DNA from: an uncultured Arenimonas sp.
Lineage (GTDB): Bacteria > Pseudomonadota > Gammaproteobacteria > Xanthomonadales > Xanthomonadaceae
Assembly (NCBI GenBank): GCA_946885815.1
Contig: CAMPHE010000155.1
Span: 1 to 5,005, forward strand
Length of the DNA stretch: 5,005 nucleotides
Reading direction: 5' to 3'
Part shown: positions 1-5,005 of the stretch, piece after piece
Numbering within the stretch: the first letter of the stretch is position 1
Layout of the letters: every line of letters starts with the position of its first letter
Made by a program: the position numbers and the translations under genes
The notes under the pieces: generated by a model
Seen by the model: the letters and a program-made list of their open reading frames with translations, nothing else
Databases searched by the model: none
What the model was told of the DNA's origin: nothing

Positions 1-1007
1 TGCGTGTCGAGGTGGCGCAGGCCGTCGCGGTCCGGTTCGCGCCGCTGCACTGGTCGCCCGGCAGCGTCGCGAGTCGCGAGGATGCGCGGATCGCCGCCGA
101 GACCGGCGGCCGCGTCGACCACGTCGCCGAAGTCGGCACGACGCTGGCCGCGGGCGACGTGCTCGCGCGAATCGACACCGCGCCGCTGCGCCTGCGCGAA
201 AGGCAGTCCGAAGCCGATCTCGCGCGGCTGCGCGCGCAGCTCGATTTCTCGCGGCGCCAGGAGACGCGTTACGCGGCGCTGGTGCGCGACGGCGGGATCT
301 CCGGCTCGCAGCTCGACCAGGTGAGCGCCGAGCGGCGGATGCGGGAACAGGACGTCGCCGCCGCCCAGGTCGCGCTGGAGCAGGCGCGGCTGGCGCTGCG
401 GCAGGCCACGGTGCGCACTCCGTTCGCCGGTGTCGTCGTCGAGCGCTCGGTGCAGCTCGGCGAATTCCTCGTGGTCGGCGCCCCGGTGGCGCGGGTCGTG
501 AATCCGGACGCGCTGGAAGTGCGGTCGCGGGCGCCGGTGGCGCTGGCGGCGACGCTGCGCGCGGGTGCGCCGGTGTCGGTGCGTGCCGACGGCGACGGGA
601 CGACGCTGCCGCTGGCGACGGTGGTGCCGGTCGGCGACGAAGCCTCGCGGCAGCTGGAGCTCCGGATCGCGCTGGATCCGGCGCTCGCGGCCGCGCGGGG
701 CTGGGTCGTCGGCGCGGCGGTGCAGGTCGGCGTGCCGAGCGACGCACCGCGGGCGTCCGTCGCGGTGCCGCGCGACGCGCTGCTGTTGCGCGGCGACGGC
801 ACGTTCGTCGTCCGCGTCGCCGGCGACGGCACGAGCGAACGCATCGCCGTGGTCACCGGCACGAGCGAAGGCGAGCTGATCGAAGTCGAGGGCGGCATCG
901 CGGCCGGCGACCGGCTCGTGATCCGCGGCGGCGAACGGCTGCTGCCGGGCCAGCGCGTCGTCTTCGACGTGCCCGATGCCGCCGCCGAGGCCGTCGCGGT
1001 CCGGTGA
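1..1007 (+). CDS. RND efflux periplasmic adaptor (HlyD/MFP family), 5'-partial
   Basis: This is the membrane-fusion (adaptor) subunit of a tripartite efflux system, linking an inner-membrane RND pump to an outer-membrane channel in the periplasm. The frame is open to the left edge; 334 residues are visible and the signal peptide and true start lie upstream. The GTG at 12 is an internal Val codon, not a convincing start. Visible residues, numbered from the first full codon at 3: first lipoyl half-motif about 25-58 (ending GDVLARID), an Arg/Glu/Ala-rich alpha-helical hairpin about 62-135, second lipoyl half about 136-170 (TVRTPFAGVVVERS, then GEFLVVGAPV), beta-barrel about 171-250, and membrane-proximal domain from about 251 (VAVPRDALL) to GERLLPGQRV near 319. 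Such adaptors are usually 370-400 residues, so roughly 40-60 are missing. The substrate cannot be told. The next gene converges on it, so no pump gene follows; it is probably last in its operon. Confidence 0.9.
   Translation, partial: RVEVAQAVAVRFAPLHWSPGSVASREDARIAAETGGRVDHVAEVGTTLAAGDVLARIDTAPLRLRERQSEADLARLRAQLDFSRRQETRYAALVRDGGISGSQLDQVSAERRMREQDVAAAQVALEQARLALRQATVRTPFAGVVVERSVQLGEFLVVGAPVARVVNPDALEVRSRAPVALAATLRAGAPVSVRADGDGTTLPLATVVPVGDEASRQLELRIALDPALAAARGWVVGAAVQVGVPSDAPRASVAVPRDALLLRGDGTFVVRVAGDGTSERIAVVTGTSEGELIEVEGGIAAGDRLVIRGGERLLPGQRVVFDVPDAAAEAVAVR
791..869 (+). repeat. Imperfect 30-base-period tandem repeat inside the adaptor gene
   Basis: A 13-base string (CGGCGACGGCACG) occurs at 791-803 and again at 821-833. 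A second 13-base string (CGGCACGAGCGAA) occurs at 827-839 and 857-869. Both pairs are exactly 30 bases apart, so three adjacent 30-base units share a common core. In the protein this gives GDGT twice and GTSE twice at a ten-residue period in the membrane-proximal domain, a region of short beta strands and turns. It may be a small internal duplication, or an effect of biased codons on a repeated turn. Confidence 0.45.
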
Positions 1008-1011
1008 GGTG

Positions 1012-1533
1012 TCAGCGTTCCCGCAGCCGCGGACGCAGGTTCGCGAGGTTGCACGGCTTCGTGCGCGCGTCGAGCTGGGCGCGGATGAGCTTTTCCCAGC
1101 CGGTGCGGCACGCGGCGGTGGAGCCGGGCAGGGCGAACACGAACGTCGCGTTCGCGAGGCCGGCGAACGCGCGCGACTGCAGCGTGCTGGTGCCGATCTC
1201 GTCGAAGCTCAGCGCCCTGAACATTTCGCCGAAGCCGGGCATCGCCTTGTCGAGCAGCGGCGCGAGCGCCTCGGGCGTCGAATCGCGTCCGGTGAAGCCG
1301 GTGCCGCCGGTGACGAGGATGCCGTGCACCGCGTCGTCGGCGATCCAGCGCGACACGATCGCCCGCATCGCGTAGACGTCATCCCTGACGATCGCGCGCT
1401 CGTGCAGCGCGTGGCCGGCGTCGGCGAGCGCGGCGACGAGCCAGTCGCCCGAGGTGTCGTCGGCGGCGGTGCGCGTGTCCGACACCGTCAGCACGCACAG
1501 CGACAGCGGGCGGAATTCGTTCGCGGCGCTCAT
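1012..1533 (-). CDS. moaB: Molybdenum cofactor biosynthesis protein MoaB
   Basis: This is a cytoplasmic protein of the MoaB/Mog molybdopterin-binding family, acting in molybdenum-cofactor synthesis, probably at or near the adenylylation of molybdopterin. It has 173 residues against about 170 for E. coli MoaB. Visible motifs: VLTVSDTR at 14-21, DDTSG at 25-29, the pterin-binding loop [17 protein letters not shown] at 74-90, GFGEMFR at 100-106, [10 protein letters not shown] at 112-121, and [13 protein letters not shown] at 135-147. The C-terminal LDARTKPCN resembles E. coli LDARTRPCN. From memory, E. coli MoaB has LTEGDQAPEAL where this protein has [11 protein letters not shown], the form shared with active family members. 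The frame extends further upstream, but that part only mirrors prfA in another frame; the ATG at 1533 is chosen because it has a GGAGG just ahead and overlaps the prfA stop as ATGA. It is the last gene of the operon seen here. Confidence 0.95.
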   Translation of the reverse strand: MSAANEFRPLSLCVLTVSDTRTAADDTSGDWLVAALADAGHALHERAIVRDDVYAMRAIVSRWIADDAVHGILVTGGTGFTGRDSTPEALAPLLDKAMPGFGEMFRALSFDEIGTSTLQSRAFAGLANATFVFALPGSTAACRTGWEKLIRAQLDARTKPCNLANLRPRLRER

Positions 1534-2615
1534 CCGGCCTCCGTCAGCAGCTTGAGTTCGTCGGCCTGGTGCTCGCGCGAGAGCCGGTCGACGAGTTCGT
1601 CGAGGTCGCCGTCGAGCACCTGCGGCAGCGAGTAGAGCGTGAGCCCCTCGACGCGGTGGTCGGTGATGCGGCCCTGCGGGAAATTCCACGTGCGGATGCG
1701 CTGGCTGCGGTCGCCGCTGCCGACCTGCAGCCGCCGTTCCTGCGCCTGCGCGGCCGCCTGCTTCGAGCGTTCGGCGTCGAGCAGGCGCGCCTTGAGCAGC
1801 GACAGCGCGCGGGCGCGGTTCTTGTGCTGGCTGCGCTCGTCCTGGCATTCGACGACGACGCCGGTCGGCAGGTGCGTGATGCGGATCGCGGAGTCGGTCT
1901 TGTTCACGTGCTGGCCGCCGGCGCCCGAAGCGCGGAACGTGTCGATCTTCAGGTCGGCGTCGCGGATCTCGATGCCCTCGATCTCGTCGAGCTCCGGCAG
2001 GATCGCGACCGTCGCCGCCGAGGTGTGGATGCGGCCCTGCGATTCGGTCGCCGGCACGCGCTGCACGCGGTGCGTGCCGGATTCGAACTTCAGGCGCGAA
2101 AAGGCGCCGCGGCCCTCCACGCGCGCGACGATCTCGCGGTAGCCGCCATGCTCGCCCTCGTTCGCCGAGACGATCTCGACACTCCAGCGCCGGCGCTCGG
2201 CGTAGCGCGCGTACATCCGGAACAGGTCGCCGGCGAAGATCGCCGCCTCGTCGCCGCCGGTGCCGGCGCGGATCTCGAGGAACAGGTTGCCGTCGTCGCG
2301 CGGATCGGTGGGCACGAGCCGTCCTGCGAGCTCGTCGTCGAGTTCCGCGAGCCGCGCCTGCGCCGCCGGGATCTCCTCGTCGGCGATCGCGCCCAGCTCC
2401 GCATCGGCACGCATCGCCTCGGCGTCGCGCAGGTCGCGCAGCGCGCGGGCGCGCGCCGCGAGGCCGTCGGCGACCGGTCCGAGCTGCGCGTATTCGCGCG
2501 ACAGCGCGCGGAAGCGCGTGTTGTCGGCGAGCACCGCCGGGTCGGCGAGCAGGCGCCCGACTTCCTCGTGCCGTTCCGCGAGCGATTCGAGCTTACGGAG
2601 CAGGCCGGGCGTCAT
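1530..2615 (-). CDS. prfA: Peptide chain release factor 1 (RF1)
   Basis: RF1 recognises UAA and UAG stop codons in the ribosomal A site and triggers hydrolysis of peptidyl-tRNA. The 361 residues match the family (E. coli 360). The N-terminus reads like E. coli RF1, with RHEEV at 15-19 and [11 protein letters not shown] at 35-45, which supports the ATG at 2615. The stop-codon reading tripeptide PAT at 188-190 (in RVPATES) marks it as RF1 and not RF2. The catalytic GGQ is at 233-235 within [18 protein letters not shown], and [11 protein letters not shown] at 311-321 is also conserved. No frameshift site is seen, as expected for RF1. The start lies inside the end of hemA (23-base overlap) with no visible Shine-Dalgarno sequence, so it is probably translated by coupling to hemA. 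The usual partner gene for GGQ methylation, prmC, does not follow; moaB does. Confidence 0.98.
   Translation of the reverse strand: MTPGLLRKLESLAERHEEVGRLLADPAVLADNTRFRALSREYAQLGPVADGLAARARALRDLRDAEAMRADAELGAIADEEIPAAQARLAELDDELAGRLVPTDPRDDGNLFLEIRAGTGGDEAAIFAGDLFRMYARYAERRRWSVEIVSANEGEHGGYREIVARVEGRGAFSRLKFESGTHRVQRVPATESQGRIHTSAATVAILPELDEIEGIEIRDADLKIDTFRASGAGGQHVNKTDSAIRITHLPTGVVVECQDERSQHKNRARALSLLKARLLDAERSKQAAAQAQERRLQVGSGDRSQRIRTWNFPQGRITDHRVEGLTLYSLPQVLDGDLDELVDRLSREHQADELKLLTEAG
1538..1542 (-). promoter_or_regulatory. Shine-Dalgarno sequence of moaB
   Basis: Reading the minus strand, GGAGG lies 4 bases before the moaB ATG and inside the last codons of prfA. The spacing is slightly short, but this is the clearest ribosome binding site in the window. 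With the ATGA stop/start overlap it fixes the moaB start and suggests that translation is coupled to prfA. Confidence 0.7.
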
Positions 2616-3864
2616 CGTCGTCGGCGTACAGGCGCTCGGCGGCGCGCAGCAGGTCGAGGTCGCCGTCGAGCGCGGCCTGCCGCAGCGCGGTCGACGGGCC
2701 GTGCAGCAGCTTGTTGGTCAGCTGGTGCGCGAGCAGCGACATCACTTCGGCCGGATCGCGCCCGGTGGCGAGCTGTTCGCGGGCCCGCGCCAGCGCTTCG
2801 TCGCGCGCGGCATCGCCACGGCCGCGCAGCGCGCGCAGCGCGTCCTGGCGGCCCTGCGCACGCCACCACTGCATGAAGTGCGCGACCTGCAGGTCGATGA
2901 TCGCCTGCGCCTGCTGCGCGGCTTCGCGGCGCGACGCGCGGCCGTCCTCGATCACCTGCTCCAGGTCGTCGACCGTGTACAGGTACGCGTCGGGGAGCTG
3001 CGCGACCGAGGCTTCGATGTCGCGCGGCACCGCGAGGTCGAGCAGGAACATCGGGCGGTTGCGGCGCGCGGCGAGCGCGGCACGCACGGCGTCGCGGCGC
3101 AGCACCGGCTCGCGGCTCGCGGTGGCGCTGATCACGATGTCGGCTTCCGGCAGGTGCCGTTCCAGTTCGGACAGTGGCAGCGCATAGCCGCCGTGCCGGC
3201 TGGCGAGCGCCTGCGCATGCTCCAGGGTGCGGTTGGCGACGAGCAGCCGCTTCGCGTCGGCATCCACGAGGTGGCGCGCGGCGAGCTCGATCGTGTCGCC
3301 GGCGCCGACCAGCAGCACGGTCGCCTTGTCGAGTTCGCTGAACGACTGCCGCGCCAGCCGGACCGCGGCGTACGCGACGGACACCGGGTGCGCGCCGATC
3401 CGCGTGTCGGTGCGCACGCGCTTGGCGACCGAGAAGCTCTGCTGGAACAGGCGGTCCAGCGGCGTGTGCAGGTGGCGGCCGGCGCGCGCCGCATGCCATG
3501 CCTCCTTCACCTGGCCGAGGATCTGCGGTTCGCCGAGCACGAGCGAATCGAGCCCGGTGGCCACGCGGAAAAGATGCCGCACGGCCTCGTCGTCGCGGTG
3601 CGCGTACAGGTACGACGCGAGCGTCTCGGGCGCGATGCCGTGGTGGCGCGCCAGCCAGTCGGCCACGGCCGCTTCCGTCCCCTCGGCGACCTGCGCGTAG
3701 ACTTCGGTGCGATTGCAGGTCGACAGCAGCGCCGCTTCTTCCACCCCGGGAACCGCACCCAGCGCGGCCAGCGCCGCCGGCAGCTGGCCGGCGTCGGTCG
3801 CCACGCGCTCGCGCAGCGGCAGCGGGGCGGTCTGGTGATTGAGTCCGAGGACGAGAAGGGGCAT
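2593..3864 (-). CDS. hemA: Glutamyl-tRNA reductase
   Basis: HemA reduces glutamyl-tRNA(Glu) with NADPH to glutamate-1-semialdehyde, the committed step of the C5 route to 5-aminolevulinate, heme and other tetrapyrroles. The 423 residues agree with the family (E. coli 418). The N-terminal catalytic domain has [15 protein letters not shown] at 7-21 and the nucleophile Cys50 in STCNRTEVY. The conserved His97 precedes the block [17 protein letters not shown] at 104-120, followed by [10 protein letters not shown] at 143-152. The NADPH domain carries [17 protein letters not shown] at 183-199, ANRT at 210-213, ISATAS at 245-250 and LAVPRDIE at 277-284. A helical dimerisation domain with LTNKLLHGP at 382-390 closes the protein. 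The ATG at 3864 gives the canonical N-terminus. No good Shine-Dalgarno sequence precedes it. It is the first gene of the hemA-prfA-moaB operon and is divergent from the TPR gene. Confidence 0.98.
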   Translation of the reverse strand: MPLLVLGLNHQTAPLPLRERVATDAGQLPAALAALGAVPGVEEAALLSTCNRTEVYAQVAEGTEAAVADWLARHHGIAPETLASYLYAHRDDEAVRHLFRVATGLDSLVLGEPQILGQVKEAWHAARAGRHLHTPLDRLFQQSFSVAKRVRTDTRIGAHPVSVAYAAVRLARQSFSELDKATVLLVGAGDTIELAARHLVDADAKRLLVANRTLEHAQALASRHGGYALPLSELERHLPEADIVISATASREPVLRRDAVRAALAARRNRPMFLLDLAVPRDIEASVAQLPDAYLYTVDDLEQVIEDGRASRREAAQQAQAIIDLQVAHFMQWWRAQGRQDALRALRGRGDAARDEALARAREQLATGRDPAEVMSLLAHQLTNKLLHGPSTALRQAALDGDLDLLRAAERLYADDDDARPAP

Positions 3865-3962
3865 CGGCGGGGCCGTCGCGGCGCGGGTGCGCTAAGCTTT
3901 CGCGGGCTGGGCTCTCGTGGTGGATTCCGGCGCGCATTCTAGCCCGAGGCCGCGAAACCCCG
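3865..3962. other. Divergent intergenic region between hemA and the TPR gene
   Basis: This 98-base gap is the only noncoding stretch longer than a few bases. It must hold the promoters of both the hemA operon (minus) and the TPR gene (plus) if each has its own. A hemA -10 box is visible, but no convincing plus-strand promoter could be picked out; plus-strand hexamers such as CATTCT and TAAGCT match the -10 consensus poorly. I see no clear operator palindrome, terminator or riboswitch-like fold. Confidence 0.6.
3936..3941 (-). promoter_or_regulatory. Putative -10 box of the hemA operon promoter
   Basis: On the minus strand the hexamer TAGAAT differs from the sigma-70 consensus TATAAT at one position and stands out in a very GC-rich setting. 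It would place the transcription start near 3929 and leave a leader of about 65 bases before the hemA ATG. No good -35 hexamer is present at 16-18 bases; the best-placed sequence lies over the start codon of the divergent TPR gene. The call rests on the -10 box and position only. Confidence 0.45.
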
Positions 3963-5005
3963 ATGAACCGTCGCCTCTCCACGACGACCCTGCTGCTGTC
4001 GTCGCTGCTGACACTCTGCGGTCCTTCCCCGGCGGCGGCCGTCGGCGTGGCGTCGTCGCGACCGGTGCCGGTCGGCGACGTGATGGCGGGCGAGTTCGCG
4101 CTCCAGTACGGCGACCTCCCGGGTGCGGCGCGACACTATCTGCTCGCCGCGCGTGCGACGACCGACGCCGCGGTCGCGGAGCGCGCCGCGCGGATCGCGC
4201 TGCTGGCCGGCCAGCCAGGCATCGCGCGGCTCGCGATCGAACGCTGGCGCGAGGTGGCGCCCGATGCCTTGGCGATGCGTGCCGCCGCGATCACGCTCGC
4301 GATGCGGCTCGGCGAGCACGAATCGGCGATGGTGGATGCACGCGCGCTGCTGTCGGGCACCGACGAGGAAGGGTATTCGGCGCTGCTGGCCGTGTTGTCC
4401 GAAGCGCGCGGCGACGAGGCCGTGATCGCGCGCAGCGTGTTGCGCCAGGTGGTGCGCGAGCAGCGCCTGCCGGTGTCGATGCCGGCGTGGCTGCAGCTCG
4501 CCGGGCTCGCGCGCCGGCTCGGCGACCGCGCGCTGTCGGACCAGGTGGTCGAGGCCGGCATCGAGCGTTTCCCCGACGACCCGCGCGCACGCATGCTGCG
4601 CGCCGCGCGGCTGCGCGAGAACGGCGACCTGGAGGGCGCACGGCGTCTGCTGCTGGCACTGCGCGACACGCCGGAAATGCCGCCGGAGCTCACCGGCGCG
4701 CTCGCGGCGGAACTGGCGCGCGTCGGCGAGCAGTCGATGGCGGCGCTGCTGCTGGGCGTCGGCGAGCAGGACGACGCGTCGTTCGGGCAGCGCGCGAGCT
4801 GGCTGGTGTCCGCCGGCGACCGGGCGGGCCTGCGCGCGCTCTACGACGAGGTGAAGGCATCGGCGCCGGCGCCGTCGTCGCGGCGACGGCTGCTGCTCGG
4901 TCACATCGCCGAAGCGCTGGGCGCATGGGCGGAAGCGGAACGCTGGTACGGCAGCGTCGACGATGGCCCGAACCGCGAGCGGGCGATGCTGCGCCGCGCC
5001 AGCGC
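3963..5005 (+). CDS. Exported tetratricopeptide-repeat protein (LbcA/PA4667-like position), 3'-partial
   Basis: This frame is open from the ATG at 3963 to the right edge, giving 347 residues without a stop; the family is usually over 500 residues. Residues 1-26 form a signal peptide: MNRR, a Leu/Ser/Thr-rich core, then PSPAAA with likely cleavage after AAA. A Cys at 19 is preceded by LTL, which does not fit a lipobox. The mature part is Ala/Leu/Arg-rich helical sequence with TPR-like hairpins at about 41-64 (AGEFALQYGDLPGAARHYL), 207-232 (LRENGDLEGARRLLL) and 308-333 (AEALGAWAEAERWY). In P. aeruginosa the gene beside hemA (PA4667, LbcA) is an outer-membrane TPR lipoprotein that works with the protease CtpA on cell-wall hydrolases. 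A similar envelope scaffold role is inferred here from position and repeats only. The weak GAGG at 3946-3949 is 13 bases from the ATG. lolB and ispE would be expected downstream, beyond the window. Confidence 0.85.
   Translation, partial: MNRRLSTTTLLLSSLLTLCGPSPAAAVGVASSRPVPVGDVMAGEFALQYGDLPGAARHYLLAARATTDAAVAERAARIALLAGQPGIARLAIERWREVAPDALAMRAAAITLAMRLGEHESAMVDARALLSGTDEEGYSALLAVLSEARGDEAVIARSVLRQVVREQRLPVSMPAWLQLAGLARRLGDRALSDQVVEAGIERFPDDPRARMLRAARLRENGDLEGARRLLLALRDTPEMPPELTGALAAELARVGEQSMAALLLGVGEQDDASFGQRASWLVSAGDRAGLRALYDEVKASAPAPSSRRRLLLGHIAEALGAWAEAERWYGSVDDGPNRERAMLRRAS

Noticed and set aside
269..1111. Long minus-strand frame antisense to the adaptor
   Set aside because: The plus-strand frame reads as a canonical adaptor; the antisense product is Ser/Thr/Ala/Arg-rich noise and also runs into moaB.
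1599..1617. A 19-base string in prfA that is repeated exactly at 2653-2671 in hemA
   Set aside because: Both copies encode LDGDLD in the same frame with the preferred codons, so short peptide coincidence plus codon bias explains it; the flanks do not match.
1534..1848. A longer N-terminus for moaB extending into prfA
   Set aside because: The extension is an Arg/Ala/Pro-rich shadow of prfA; family length, the GGAGG site and the ATGA overlap all support the ATG at 1533.
1569..2876. A 435-codon open frame on the plus strand, opposite prfA
   Set aside because: It mirrors the prfA codons, has low-complexity Arg/Ala composition and no family resemblance.
2260..3942. A 560-codon open frame on the plus strand, opposite hemA and prfA
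   Set aside because: It is exactly antisense to two well-recognised genes, rich in Arg/Ala/Val/Gly with no recognisable motif, and is the expected by-product of very GC-rich coding DNA.
2612..3982. A 456-codon minus-strand frame starting upstream of hemA
   Set aside because: It is a shifted reading of hemA with Arg/Ala/Pro-rich content; HemA in the other frame matches its family from end to end.
3939..4904. Minus-strand frames antisense to the TPR gene
   Set aside because: The plus-strand frame has a signal peptide and TPR-like repeats and stays open to the edge; the antisense products are Arg/His/Gln-rich without motifs.

Overview
The window is very GC-rich, with strong G/C preference at third codon positions, and it is almost fully coding. 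HemA and RF1 read as close relatives of the gammaproteobacterial proteins. The order (an operon beginning with hemA and prfA, divergent from an exported TPR protein) is a gammaproteobacterial chromosomal arrangement. The base composition suggests Lysobacter, Luteimonas or another member of the Xanthomonadaceae/Lysobacteraceae. That assignment is inference; no marker in the window fixes the genus.

Layout: (1) Positions 1-1007, plus strand: the C-terminal 334 residues of an RND-type efflux periplasmic adaptor, whose 5' end lies outside the window. (2) Positions 1012-3864, minus strand: a compact operon transcribed hemA > prfA > moaB. The hemA stop lies 23 bases inside prfA, and the prfA stop overlaps the moaB start in an ATGA. 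(3) Positions 3865-3962: a divergent intergenic region with a plausible -10 box for hemA. (4) Positions 3963-5005, plus strand: the first 347 residues of an exported tetratricopeptide-repeat protein that runs off the right edge. The adaptor and moaB converge with only 4 bases between their stop codons.

Function: hemA (glutamyl-tRNA reductase) commits charged glutamate to tetrapyrrole synthesis, prfA (RF1) terminates translation at UAA/UAG, and moaB belongs to molybdenum-cofactor synthesis. They form one housekeeping operon through tight packing rather than one pathway. The TPR gene occupies the position of P. aeruginosa PA4667/lbcA, next to hemA, which suggests a cell-envelope role. The adaptor is part of a tripartite efflux system whose pump is not in the window.

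I found no mobile element, CRISPR array, RNA gene or phage feature, and no clear sign of a new system. This is mostly ordinary core genome. The points worth a second look are the moaB placement after prfA where prmC is often found, the missing lipobox in the TPR protein, the packed divergent promoter region, the adaptor without a downstream pump, and a small 30-base-period repeat in the adaptor.
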